Assembly: GCA_002110485.1 (NCBI GenBank)
Contig: MOWL01000088.1
Location: forward strand, 1,426,001 to 1,490,000
Direction: 5' to 3'
Length of the DNA: 64,000 bases
Source of the DNA: Emergomyces orientalis
Taxonomy: Eukaryota > Ascomycota > Eurotiomycetes > Onygenales > Ajellomycetaceae
The translations under genes were made by a program, and so were the position numbers. A model generated the notes under the pieces. That model worked only from the letters and a program-made list of their open reading frames with translations, searched no databases and was not told the origin of the DNA. This document shows positions 36,453-46,640 of the stretch, piece after piece; within the stretch, counting starts at the first letter, position 1, and each line of letters begins with the position of its first letter.

Positions 36453-38173
36453 ATGGCAACGTCGCGAGCTGCAAATATTTTGGAAACGGGTAAAAAGGAA
36501 GACGCGGCCATTACGCAGGATGTGAGCAATCCGGCACGAGATAGGCAGAGATTTGCAGATCCGAGTGGTGAAACGATGAAGGCTTTGATATGGCTGGGGA
36601 AGAATGATGTGACGATTGGTATGTAGATTGTGCCGTACAACATATAAGCAAGGGAAATGTTTCCCTCCTCTGGCTTCTTCGAGGGTGAAGTGAATATCTT
36701 TTAACTGATATGAGCTATTGGGAGTAGCGGACGTACCTAAGCCCAAGATCATCGAGGATACGGATGTCATCTTGAAAGTTACTGGGTCAACGATTTGCGG
36801 GAGTGATTTACATCTGTATCATGGTGCGCATACATATAACCTGCCATCCTCTACGTACAGGTAAAATGTGCTAATATACCCATCCTTTAGGCTCGGTCGT
36901 CGAAATGCAAAAGGGAGACATCCTAGGTCATGAATTCTGCGGAGAAGTAGAATCCGTCGGCGCAAGTGTCAAGAATCTGAAAGGGGGAGACCGTGTCGTC
37001 GCATCTTTCCAAATCGCCTGCGGTGACTGCAGATACTGCAAGCAGAAACTCTCTTCGCAATGCGAGCGCACTAACGCTAGCCAACTGGAAAATGCGCTTT
37101 ATGGATCGCGCACAGCTGGTCAGTAGTGCCCGTGCTCGAGAAAACAATATGTCAATTGCTAAATTTTAAATAAATAGGAATATTCGGCTACTCCCACCTC
37201 ACCGGTGGCTTTGCCGGTGGCCAAGCTGAATACGTCCGCGTGCCGTATGCAGAAACCAACCTCCTACCGCTCCCCGCCAACGTCCCCGATGAGAAGGGGC
37301 TCTATCTTTCGGACGTACTCGGTACAGCCTGGCACTGCGTAGTCGACACGGGAGTACAGCAGGGAGACGTCGTGGCGATCTGGGGTGCTGGACCCATCGG
37401 GCAGATGTGTGCTGAGTTCAGTTTCATGCACGGAGCGTCCAGGGTTATTATCATTGACGGTGGAGCGGGTGCTTGGCGTTTAGATTTTGTCAAGGAGAAG
37501 CTGCCACGGGTTGAGACATTGGATTATTCAACTTTGCGGAGTGGGGAGTCGGTGACGTCTGTGTTGAAGGGAATGGTGGGTGGTGGGCGGGGACCGGATG
37601 TGGCATTGGAGTGTGCGGCGGGGGAGTATGCGAAAGGATGGGCGCATTATATTGAGATTATGCTGGGCGCGGAGACGGATACGTCGGAAATTTTGAATGA
37701 GATGGTTACGTCTGTGAGAAATTTCGGGAGGTGTGGGATTACGGGCGTTTATGTGGGTTATGTAAGTGATCCTTCTTACATATGAGATATGGGCGTGGAG
37801 TGTGTCCAGTGTGTCTTGACTCTGAACGCTTTCCTTACCTCTGACGAAGAGGAAAATGAGGAAGGGTCATGTCAGATGCTAATAGTGATAGACCAATCAC
37901 TTCAACATTGGCTCCCTCATGCAGCGTGGTATCCGATTGATTGGTAACGGCCAGGCACCTATACAGAAATATTGGGAACACCTCCTCTCCCTCGTCGAAA
38001 GTGGCAAGCTTGATCCGTTACGGATGGTTTCGACTCGGGTCAACCTGGAAGATCTAGATCTTGTATATCGCATGTATGACGAGAGGAAAAAGGGGGTCCA
38101 AAAGGTGTTTGTGCAGACGAAGTTCTCAAAGGAGCCATGTCCGGGGTCACCAACGTTGGCTGTGTATGAGTGA
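36453..38173 (+). CDS. Zinc-dependent alcohol dehydrogenase, formaldehyde-dehydrogenase-like subgroup
   Basis: Medium-chain NAD(P)-dependent dehydrogenase. The substrate is not clear; the layout resembles glutathione-independent formaldehyde dehydrogenases. Five exons: 36453-36618, 36728-36823, 36891-37118, 37178-37761, 37892-38173. They total 1356 nt (451 aa). The catalytic-zinc motif CGSDLHLYHG spans the second intron. GHEFCGEVESVG and the structural-zinc cysteines in CGDCRYCKQKLSSQC follow. The nucleotide fold has IWGAGPIGQMCAEF. The C-terminal third has the extended WAHYIEIMLGAETDTSEILNEM insertion typical of the subgroup. About 50 residues precede the usual MKAL start of the catalytic domain. 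They might be a targeting or regulatory extension, or a later ATG (the Met of MKALIWLG) could be used. Confidence 0.88.
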
Positions 38174-38472
38174 TGAAAGGGATGTCGCACGCTTTGAGAG
38201 GGCGGGTACTAAATTAAAAATATAATTGCGAAGAAGGGAGAAAATGAGTGTAGAAAGGAAGGTCTGATAATCCAATTTATGGTCTGGTCATATATACAAT
38301 ATGTGCACATTACATGGTTTCTTGCTTTTGATAATTATTTTAGCATGAGTGATTCGGTTAATTGTTGTTGAATAATTGCTGAGCCAAAACATGGAAATGT
38401 TGAAAAGGTGGCGAGAAATGGAAATCATGACAAAGGGACAAAGTAGCAAAAAAAAGTCCGCAGGCTGCATAA

Positions 38473-39282
38473 TTAGGCAGTTGGAAGGTACACGATCACT
38501 TCGAGTCCTCCTTTGAACGGGGTAGTCATTGACTTGAATCCGTTCTTCGGATCGTGCACGTAATCGAAGAAGTCCCTATAAGCAGGTCGGAAACCAGCCG
38601 TATTATCTGTAATAATGAGCGCCCCATGTCGGAGTTTTGGCTGGACGATCTTCAAGACTGGAAGTGCCAACGGTGTCCAGACTAGGCGGGTTGGTGATGG
38701 TATGTTAATATTCACAAGATAGTGAAGAAAGAATGGGGGTGACATACTATCAAGAAGTAAAAGATCAACTCTTTCCACCTTAGCCACCTCTGTAGGGAGA
38801 GTGTCGTTCAAATCTCCTTCCAACAGCGTTATCCACGGCTCAACCTCAGGCCCCGCTTCCTTCCAGTGTTCCCGCGCCTTTATGGCTTTCTCTGGCTCTT
38901 TCTCCGTGGCAATCACCTTTGCCCCCTGCCCAGGTGTGATGGGAGATGGAGATAGCGTAGCGGCATTTTGCCCAGCAGCCAGAGCCAAGTATATGGTAGA
39001 GACTCCAAAACTAGTTCCTGCCTCGACTATAGTCGTAGCACCAGTAGTCCGTGCCAGGAGGTAGAGAAATTCGCTTTTGTCAGCCTCCAGGGCGATAAAT
39101 TTATCCTTGGTGAAATCGTCATCCTGCGATGACCATGTCTGGTTCGTGAAAAGGGTGCGGAGTTTTCTGGTAAGGAGCCAGAAACGAACGGAAACGCTCC
39201 GCTCTTGGGCTAAAGAGGCTGCGTGGAGCCTTTGAAGCAGGTCAAGAACCTTTTGGCTGGCGACAAGGGGGCTTGGTGACAT
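38473..39282 (-). CDS. SAM-dependent O-methyltransferase, family 3
   Basis: Class I methyltransferase with the catechol/caffeoyl-CoA O-methyltransferase fold; substrate unknown. The best model has two exons, 38748-39282 and 38473-38681, joined by a 66-nt intron (247 aa). The SAM-binding glycine motif is VEAGTSFGVSTIYLALAAG near residue 85. ATEKEPEKAIKAREHW and LLEGDLNDTL follow. The metal/substrate region LLLLDIW is created by splicing. ALIITDNT and DYVHDP come later. The intron is a multiple of three and free of stops, so an unspliced message would read through as 269 aa with 22 inserted residues. The gene shares about 1.07 kb of upstream DNA with hapX. Confidence 0.88.
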   Translation of the reverse strand: MSPSPLVASQKVLDLLQRLHAASLAQERSVSVRFWLLTRKLRTLFTNQTWSSQDDDFTKDKFIALEADKSEFLYLLARTTGATTIVEAGTSFGVSTIYLALAAGQNAATLSPSPITPGQGAKVIATEKEPEKAIKAREHWKEAGPEVEPWITLLEGDLNDTLPTEVAKVERVDLLLLDSMSPPFFLHYLVNINIPSPTRLVWTPLALPVLKIVQPKLRHGALIITDNTAGFRPAYRDFFDYVHDPKNGFKSMTTPFKGGLEVIVYLPTA

Positions 39283-39613
39283 GATTGGCTATTCGGATTT
39301 GACTTTGGAACTTGGTGTGAGTAAATGGTATCGAGGAGTAGATTGAAAATGTTTGGGAATTGCGTTGATATTATATGATTTGGCAAGATTCGCTTTACGA
39401 GCTCTGACTCATGGGTTTCAGTTCTAGTATTGTGCTGAAGAAAGAGGGGAATCTTCAATGCCTCAATAGTGGTAGAGACTCTGGGTGCATGCGAGCAGGT
39501 CTGGGCAGTATGAATGCTCTTGTCAATATTTTACGTAACCGAACACTTGCCACAGGACCGGCCGCCAACTGCCGTGAGAGAACCGCACAGCATTTAGCTT
39601 GTTTTGAGGTCCG

Positions 39614-39681
39614 CCAATGGTAGCCAATTGGAACATTTTGAGGGCAAATCCCTGGTCAGTTCATGCTGTTCGAATGCCAAT
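39614..39681. promoter_or_regulatory. Cluster of three CCAAT boxes
   Basis: CCAAT occurs at 39614-39618, 39624-39628 and 39677-39681 in the shared upstream region of the methyltransferase and hapX. The CCAAT-binding complex is HapX's partner, so these could serve feedback control or simple core promoter function. The short motif is common by chance. Confidence 0.35.
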
Positions 39682-39916
39682 TTCGCGAAGAAGCCTCTGC
39701 AGTTGCTGATCGAAGCTTCAGACGAGCGGACTAGTTCGCTCCCAAGGTTGCCCTGATATCTCACAAGCTATTGCTGCTCCTAGTCAAGCGTGCAAAACTA
39801 GTCTCTCAGAATCCTGGTTGAGTCACAGCGGGGAAGATATCCGAATTCTTGATGTCGTTGGGGTTGATGCTGACGATGCGGTGAGTGCGAAAACAGAAAA
39901 AAACTCCGCTTCCCAT

Positions 39917-40011
39917 ATCAGATAATCGGTCTTGGCGATCAGATAAAAATTGTGCCGAAGAAGCGACATCGGCAGAGGCCACGTGATAATCGCACCATAA
40001 TCTTATCTGAT
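39917..40011. promoter_or_regulatory. Three identical GATA-type iron-repressor sites upstream of hapX
   Basis: The nine-base element ATCAGATAA is found at 39917-39925 and 39938-39946, and in reverse at 40003-40011. That is three copies in 95 bases, ending about 340 bases upstream of the hapX start codon. It matches the established consensus ATCWGATAA for the SreA/Sre1 GATA repressors, which silence hapX when iron is sufficient. The second and third copies also have the preferred G before the core. A further GATAA lies at 39984-39988. Confidence 0.75.
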
Positions 40012-40097
40012 CATCCGAATCCCCGCTGTTCTAAATATTCTTCGTCCCAAGTCAACTTGCTCTTGTTCTTGTTCACAACCACGGCTGGACGGAACAC

Positions 40098-40163
40098 ATG
40101 CAGGTCGACAGCAACACACCCACACAGCCAGTCATCGCAAAGTATCTAGCTTCTACTGTCTGA
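40098..40163 (+). other. Possible upstream ORF in hapX leader (21 codons)
   Basis: An ATG at 40098 opens a 21-codon frame ending at 40163, about 190 bases before the hapX start. A second, five-codon one is at 40236-40253. They matter only if transcription starts upstream of them, which I cannot see. Confidence 0.3.
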
Positions 40164-40352
40164 ATAACTGTTGCCTGTCTTGTTCATTCAATTGAATCTT
40201 ATTAACTGTTCGGCGAATTGGCTCCATCGTGGTCGATGAGAACAACAAGGTAAACCGCGCAGAGGGGGGACATCTATATTTTCAGCAGGCCAGTCAATAT
40301 TTTCACTACCACTATCCCATTTTACAAATATCACATAACAAAAAGCGGCACC

Positions 40353-41888
40353 ATGTCGACCCTGTCCGCCGCCTCGACTCCTTCGCCAACTTCGATGACC
40401 TCTCCTGCTCCTCTGGCTCCAGCCGCGCCGTCCCGCCAACCGTCTCTTTCCGTGAAGCCGCTGGCCGCCGCTGGGACGCCTGCACCGGTACCTCTCCGGC
40501 CCACGTCTATCACAACAAAGGAATGGGTTATCCCCCCTCGACCTAAACCTGGTCGCAAGCCAGCTACTGACACCCCACCAACAAAGCGAAAAGCTCAAAA
40601 TCGCGCTGCTCAGAGAGCATTTCGTGAAAGAAGGGCAGCTAGAGTTGGCGAGCTTGAAGAACAGATCAAACAAATAGAAGAAGAAAATGATAGACAGGAG
40701 GCCGCGCTGAAGGAACATATTGAGAATATTTCCGGGCAGCTAGAACAGTGCAAGATTGAAATATCGTGGTGGAAGAAACAGTGCCAGACATTAGAGAACC
40801 ATCTTGCAGCCGAGAAACAAGCCAAAGAAGAGTTGGTGCAGAGGGTTCAGCTAGCGGAGCAAACATCCGACATCGTGGGGGTGGTAGCTGCCTGCGATAA
40901 CTGCTCTTCAACACGATGCCAGTGTGTCGAAGATGCTTTCGGGCTCTCGAATCCTCCCTCTACCCAGCAGGAGGAGACAACTCCAAAGAGAACGCACTCC
41001 CCCCACCAGATGGATGCATCAAAGCGACACAGACCAGATTTTAGAATCAAGGCAGAACCAGAGGAATTGGAAACTGATTTCACCGCCCTGTTCTCTACAA
41101 GCCGCGACCGTAATGTTCGAGCCGCCGAAACGTCGGTGTCTCCCTCCAGGATTGTCGATCCTTGCGGCTTCTGCCAAGATGGTACCCCATGCATGTGTGC
41201 AGAAATGGCCGCTGAGGAAGAAAACAATTCGACACCCATCAAACCCCCCGAAAGGAACAATAGATTAACAATCAGAAATTTGTCCCAATTTACTCCCCCT
41301 CCCTCTGAAGGCGATGTACTGTCCGAACCCCTTTACTCAGCAAACACAAACAAACCCAATCCATGCATCAACGGACCCGGCACATGCGCGCAATGCCAGG
41401 CTGATCCCAAAAGCACACTCTTCTGCAAGAGCCTTGCGGCCTCTCGCGCAAGCAGCGCCGCTGCCGCAGGCTCCGGTTGTTGCGGTGGCCGCGGTGCAGG
41501 CGGCGGATGCTGCCAGTCCCAGTCCCGCACTTCGACACGGAACGGAGATCGCAGCCAAACCCAAACCCAAACCCAAACCCTAACCCAACCCCAACCCCAA
41601 CCTCAAAGCCCTAATAACTCCACCTTATCCCCACAATCATCATCAACATCGTCAGTTCAACACCAGCCCATCACCCTCTCCTGCGCGGATACTTACACGG
41701 CCCTTTCGCGCCATCCAAATTTCTCCCGCGCCACTGATGACTTAAACAACTGGCTGCCACGTCTGCACACCCTACCTAACCCCCGAGATCTTCCGCTGTC
41801 AAATTATGGTGGTAGACCAGCGATGGAGGTCGAGGCGGCGAGTGTTATGGGTGTATTGAAGTATTTCGATAGGAGGTTTGCCGATTAG
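40353..41888 (+). CDS. hapX: Iron-responsive bZIP transcription factor HapX
   Basis: Regulator that binds the CCAAT-binding complex. It represses iron-consuming pathways under iron starvation and activates others under iron excess. One exon, 511 aa. The CBC-interaction segment EWVIPPRPKPGRKP is at 57-70. The bZIP basic region KRKAQNRAAQRAFRERR is at 78-94, followed by a coiled coil to about 150. Cysteine-rich iron-sensing regions follow: CDNCSSTRCQC at 181-191, CGFCQDGTPCMC at 271-282 (the diagnostic C-x2-C-x5-C-x-C type), and a third from Cys338 (C338, C345, C348, C358) leading into a Gly/Cys patch CCGGRGAGGGCC. A Gln-Thr/Gln-Pro run follows, then a C-terminal conserved block ending in VMGVLKYFDRRFAD. 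The upstream GATA sites fit iron repression. Confidence 0.94.
   Translation: MSTLSAASTPSPTSMTSPAPLAPAAPSRQPSLSVKPLAAAGTPAPVPLRPTSITTKEWVIPPRPKPGRKPATDTPPTKRKAQNRAAQRAFRERRAARVGELEEQIKQIEEENDRQEAALKEHIENISGQLEQCKIEISWWKKQCQTLENHLAAEKQAKEELVQRVQLAEQTSDIVGVVAACDNCSSTRCQCVEDAFGLSNPPSTQQEETTPKRTHSPHQMDASKRHRPDFRIKAEPEELETDFTALFSTSRDRNVRAAETSVSPSRIVDPCGFCQDGTPCMCAEMAAEEENNSTPIKPPERNNRLTIRNLSQFTPPPSEGDVLSEPLYSANTNKPNPCINGPGTCAQCQADPKSTLFCKSLAASRASSAAAAGSGCCGGRGAGGGCCQSQSRTSTRNGDRSQTQTQTQTLTQPQPQPQSPNNSTLSPQSSSTSSVQHQPITLSCADTYTALSRHPNFSRATDDLNNWLPRLHTLPNPRDLPLSNYGGRPAMEVEAASVMGVLKYFDRRFAD
41555..41603 (+). repeat. CCCAAA/CCCTAA-like tandem repeat inside hapX
   Basis: Imperfect hexamer repeat (CCAAAC units with one telomere-like CCCTAA and then CCCCAA units), read as alternating Gln-Thr then Gln-Pro. 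It is in frame and likely length-variable. Confidence 0.85.
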
Positions 41889-43164
41889 GTTAAAATAAAA
41901 CTAAGTTGAGTGGGCCATCGAGCTGCAAACTTTTCGAAAACAGCAGCAGGGCGAGCAGGGCTTTGTCAATCCCTTTTTGACTTTTGTGATTATTCATGGT
42001 TGATATTTGGTCTAGAGACACTTAGGATATCTATAACGTATTGTTATTGTATATCCTGGAAGCCTTCTAAGTGCGCGTCAAATGTCTTCAGTTTCATATT
42101 ACCTTGTTTAAATTGTACCGGTCCACCAACCCCCCCCCCACCAAAACGGAACTTGTATACTATAGATAAGATTTAAGAGCAAAGTTAAAAGATAGGGGAA
42201 AATGAGGCCTTGGTTTTCTTCTTTTCTTTTCTTCCTTTTCTTCTAATTCTGTGGTCATTGCTTCATTTTCCTTTTCCTTCCCGACCGTCCCCTTGTTCTC
42301 CTACACCTCATGCCCTACCGTCAATGTCCCTCCTTTCGCCACTCTGACCTATCCGTTTTGTGCCCTTCGCTGTTAATAATGTTAATGTCAATGAATTTAC
42401 GTATTCATTTTTGTTCTCGTTTCGCCCCCAGATATCTTATTTTATACATGGGGGAGAGTGTATGAGCCCAAGAGGATAGAAGATGAATATTAATCAACGT
42501 TTGCGTACAAAAGCAGAAATATCCTATATCATGTTATAATATCAAAATGAAGCCAAGTTAGCGAGTAGACAGATTGGATTGATAGAAGTAGCAAGAGGGT
42601 CCGGTAAGAGGTAAAGGAAAAATGTATTAAATTTCGGATACATCAGTTAAAGTTCATCGGTTCTGTTAAAAGGAAGAATAAAAACGAAGACAATGAGAAA
42701 TAAGAATGATCGTAAATAAAAGTACATGCACACAGATGATGCGTACGTACAATACAGAAAAATGGGAGGAGTTTGTGCTTCCTAGATTCGACAAAATTAC
42801 GGTTGCGGTCGTTTGAGGCGGTTGATATAGGTATGGATAAAAAGAGGGGGGAAAAGAGTTACACTTGAAAAGAGATGGAAGGAAAGGGGATAGGAGATTT
42901 GGGGGGATTGGATCACACGCGCCAGCGTATAATCTCTCGTTTATTATTTATATACAAACAAGTTTCGTTTTCCTGCTGCGAAGGTTGGTGTGGGGGTGGG
43001 AGAAAAGGGCGTGCGTGTAAGTCGATAGTTATGAGGCAATCCAGAAGGGCAATAAAGAGATAGACGACCATGGCTCGAAGGTGCCCGAAGGATATTATTA
43101 TAGACATACCAGCTGCATGCACGCATGCATGCTATAGACCCCGCACAGGACCCAATTTTGGTCA
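41889..43164. other. Convergent intergenic region downstream of hapX
   Basis: About 1.28 kb, AT-rich, with pyrimidine tracts near 42215-42300. It probably includes a long hapX 3' untranslated region and the UGO1 3' end. No gene is seen. Confidence 0.45.
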
Positions 43165-44946
43165 TTAAAATGCGCCTTTGGTGGACGCGCTCCTGGTCCT
43201 CCCACCAGCAGATTCCAACGCCAGCCTAGCCCCACCAGGTCCTGCCACCATCTCATCATCCCCAGTACCCAATGCCGTGCCCAAAATGCCCGAACCCCAT
43301 ACGCCAACGAGCGCCCACATCCCCAATCGCCAGCCGCGATACAGCCCCTGCACGCCCTGTCCCTGCCGGCGCTTCTGTGCCTGCCGGCTTGCCACCGTCC
43401 CCTGTGCCGATGACGTCCGTGACGACGATGATGATTGTGCACCGTGCCGGGAATATACTTCCTCGACCTCGAGGGCGTGTGGGTTCGTGCCCTCTTCGTA
43501 GACTATGGCCCACATCGTGCCAATTATGCCGCGGTAGGATTGCGGGGTTGGAACGATGGTTTCGACGACGGCAGGTAGTGCGGACGATTTCCTTGTGCTG
43601 GAGGGGAGCGGCGGAGTTGTTATGGAGGTTGGGCTTGGGCTTGGGCTTGGGCTCGGAAGAAGACTGCCCTGCTGGCGCAGGGCTGGGGAGGTGAATGTGG
43701 CTATTTGAGCGCGGCGGAGGACGGTTTCGAGGGGGAAGCGGATGGCTAGGTCGAGGCATGATGAGAGGAATGTGAAGGCGCCCCAGGATGAGGGGTTGAG
43801 GACTGGGTCGAGGGAGAGGTAGGACTTGAGGAAGAGCGGGGTAGCGCTGGTTAGGAGGTTGGAAAGCGTTGAATTTAGAATTGTTATTGGGAGGAGATGT
43901 GGTGGGATTAGGTAGCTGGGAGTGGGTAGGAGACGAATGGAGCGGAGTAGTGATCTTGGTCCCTGGTTTAGTGGGGTGAGGATGAGATATGTGCGTGTTG
44001 TATCGATCGGGGAGAGGAGAATGGCGGAGAGTGCGGAAGAAATGCAGGTTAGCAGTAAGGAGGAGCCTGGGGATGACGATGTGAGAATATCAGGCTCCGC
44101 AAGGGAGGAGAAGCCTTCCTCGGGAAAAGCTAGGATAGCTGATAGAAGACTCCGGATGAAGGTATTGAGGGTCGGGAGGAGCAAAGAATAAACGAATGAC
44201 GAATTTGACGCTTTCCACAGCGAAGTAGGGCCACTAGTGCCCCAAAGCTGAGCCAATACGTCAAACAGAGCTGAAGGGTCCTTGATCTTGAGCGTGTTTT
44301 TATTAGCGGGAGCGGAGGCAGAGGGTATATAACCACGCCTGTCAGTGATGCGAGGCCTGGAACGGCGGTTTCGAGAGGCCGGTGCAGAAGGAGTCAGAGC
44401 GGCATCAGATGTAAAATAACTGCTCTCATCATCGGACGAAAGCGCAGAATCCTATATATCACAGTCAATGTTAGTAGATGTATCTATCTTATATACCTAG
44501 GTATATAGGTAAAATGCTCATAGCTGAAGAATGCCGCCAATCCATACCTCCTCGTAGTAGTTGTCCCGATATCCTTGATCCCGCGTTTGCCTTTCGTCTC
44601 TACCTGCTAAATCTGCCTGCGCATCCTGCGCAACATATACCTGCAGAATAGTCTTCGCGACCTCGAATGGCTGGGCCGTCAACACGCTGCTGTACCTCCA
44701 TAACGCCTTTTCAACCAGTTCCTTGACAGAGTCTGATATTGTCGGGGATGACTCCCCCAAGTATTCTGAGTAGTCAAAATCCGTGAAGATATCCCGCGTC
44801 GTCGAGTTTCTAATATTTGTCTTACCAACGACCGTGCTGGAAACTGGCGGTCCAGAGACGGCATTTGGAGGAGACTTGGGCAGGCCGATGGATGGCGGGA
44901 CGTAATATGGACGAAGCGGGTTTGGTCCTTCAGAGGACGAGCCCAT
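43165..44946 (-). CDS. UGO1: Mitochondrial fusion protein Ugo1
   Basis: Outer-membrane, carrier-like protein that links the fusion GTPases Fzo1 and Mgm1 in yeast. Two exons: 44548-44946 and 43165-44451. They total 1686 nt (561 aa). The N-terminal part has the family's short carrier-like block ALWRYSSVLTAQPFEVAKTILQVYVAQD. A disordered acidic/Ser region carrying SSDDESSYFTSD follows. Then come degenerate carrier repeats: LLTCISSALSAILLSPIDTTRTYLIL (a P-x-D carrier signature) and SSCLDLAIRFPLETVLRRAQ (a second one). A Pro-Ser run from a GGGCTT-type repeat follows. The C-terminus has GLYRGWRLGMWALVGVWG. It is divergent from YAH1, with 473 bases between start codons. Confidence 0.88.
43631..43656. 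repeat. GGGCTT hexanucleotide repeat within UGO1
   Basis: Four near-perfect GGGCTT units on the + strand encode the SPSPSPSP run of Ugo1 on the minus strand. Confidence 0.8.
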
Positions 44947-45419
44947 GATGAGCGTCGGGTCGTGTTATGAATTGTCTCAGCCGATTGACGAGAAAATCGG
45001 CTTGCAAGTTATGTGATATGCTGGTTGTTGTTGCGTTGTTTGCAGGAGTATTATTATTGTTGTTTGTTGGATGTTAGATGTTGTTGGGTATAATAAATAA
45101 ACGTTTGATGGTGAAATTGTTATGGACGCTCCTTGTTTTATTTTTCCTTTTTTTTCGTGTTTGGATGAACTTTACGCTCTTTTTTTTCTCTTTTTGCCCG
45201 TCGCCGCTCTCGGTCTCAAATAGATATTTAACTAGTTAAATCCGAGCGGGTTTTTGAACATTGAAAAAACAATTAAATAATACAAGCAACTCCATTACCC
45301 CCGCAGACACCCGCAACCAAGAAAAAGAGATACCCTATTAGCTGCGATTTATTCATTTTCAACACTGCTGCAGTGTTGATTGAGATACCCGAATATTCGT
45401 TAAACATCTCTCGACAGCC
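44947..45419. promoter_or_regulatory. Bidirectional UGO1/YAH1 promoter region
   Basis: 473 bases between divergent start codons of two mitochondrial genes. It contains T-rich tracts around 45135-45195 and an inverted repeat near the YAH1 start (listed separately). Confidence 0.6.
45361..45377. promoter_or_regulatory. Near-perfect inverted repeat before YAH1 start
   Basis: AACACTG-CTG-CAGTGTT: seven-base arms around a three-base centre, about 43 bases upstream of the YAH1 ATG. It could be a dimeric factor site or a leader hairpin. No function is known to me. Confidence 0.4.
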
Positions 45420-46254
45420 ATGTCGATATGCAATGGCATAACCCGCCGGTTACCCGTCTCCATATCACATCTCCTCAGGGACTACAGACCTCTCGTTCAG
45501 GAACCGCCAAAATGTTGGAATGCCTCTATGACCTCGGGCTTACGGTCTTACAATAGCGGAACCCAGGGACACTCAATGTACCTCAGATGGCCGAATCTAC
45601 GAAGGGGAAGCGTGAATGCGCAATGTCCGCAGTATGCTATCCGGGCAAAGCGGAGATTTTCGGCCACCGCGGTCGCATCGCATGGGCATCTCGATCCACC
45701 CAAACCAGGAGAAGAGTGAGTGATGAGATATTTCAAGTGTAGCGGATACCTTTGAGTGAAGTTTTCAAAAAAACTAATAGGTGCCTCTGGCAGGCTTAAT
45801 GTGACGTTCATTGACAAGGACGGGGAGAAATACCATTTCCAGGTGGCCAAAGGCGACAACCTGCTTGATATCGCCCAGGCGAACGACCTCGAGATGGAAG
45901 GTAGAATCTATTCCCTCACCTACCGCAATAAATGCTGCTATTGAATATTGCTGCGTTCCTATTTAAAAATTTTTAATAGAGGTGCCGGACTAATATAAAC
46001 TCATATCCCTAGGTGCCTGCGGTGGATCGTGCGCATGCTCAACCTGCCATGTTATTGTGGAAGATCCCGATATGTACGACAAGATGGAAGAGCCTGATGA
46101 CGACGAGAATGACATGCTCGACCTTGCCTTTGGTTTGACCGAGACCTCACGGTTGGGGTGCCAGGTGAAGATGAACCCGGAGCTGGATGGGCTCGTCGTA
46201 CGACTACCTAGCATGACGCGGAATTTGCAAGCAAGCGATTTTGAGCAGAAATAA
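45420..46254 (+). CDS. YAH1: Mitochondrial [2Fe-2S] ferredoxin (adrenodoxin type)
   Basis: Matrix ferredoxin that supplies electrons for iron-sulfur cluster assembly, heme A synthesis and coenzyme Q synthesis. Three exons: 45420-45715, 45794-45900, 46013-46254. They total 645 nt (214 aa). A long Arg/Ser-rich presequence covers about the first 95 residues. The ferredoxin domain starts LNVTFIDKDGEKYHF. The cluster ligands fit C137, C143, C146 (GACGGSCACSTCHV) and C184 (RLGCQ), with the usual C-x5-C-x2-C spacing. An additional Cys141 lies inside the loop. The acidic helix EDPDMYDKMEEPDDDENDML is the partner-binding region in adrenodoxins. The C-terminus ends PSMTRNLQASDF. Confidence 0.95.
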
Positions 46255-46640
46255 GAATGAGGGCTTTATGCGAATTAACCGGGAGAGGCATATTACTCAA
46301 CCAACTCCTGAGTCTTTTGGGGCTTCATTTTTCCATTTTTCCATTTCTTGATTATTGTTGTTTTGGCATCCATGGCAACCCATCTCCGCTGAGCGCGACA
46401 AAGGAACAGGACACGGTCATGGCGGAGCTTCTTCTTGCGCTGTATATTTGACTAATCATCGCGGATGTGTACTCGATATCTGCGACATTTGTATTATATA
46501 TTCCCCCATAGACAAAGCACACACAAAATATTTTTCTAAAAACAAAGTAAAGAAAACCGAGAACGCCCTTTTTTATACCCGCACAGGTCAAATGAGAAAA
46601 CGCATACAGAAACATAACAACGGAAATGAATATCTATGCC
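46255..46640. other. Convergent intergenic region
   Basis: About 390 bases between the YAH1 and RRP15 3' ends. No gene is seen. Confidence 0.45.

Noticed and set aside
38473..39282. O-methyltransferase as a single 269-codon exon
   Set aside because: The unspliced reading inserts 22 atypical residues in the middle of the LLLLD motif. The spliced form matches the family, although retention remains possible.
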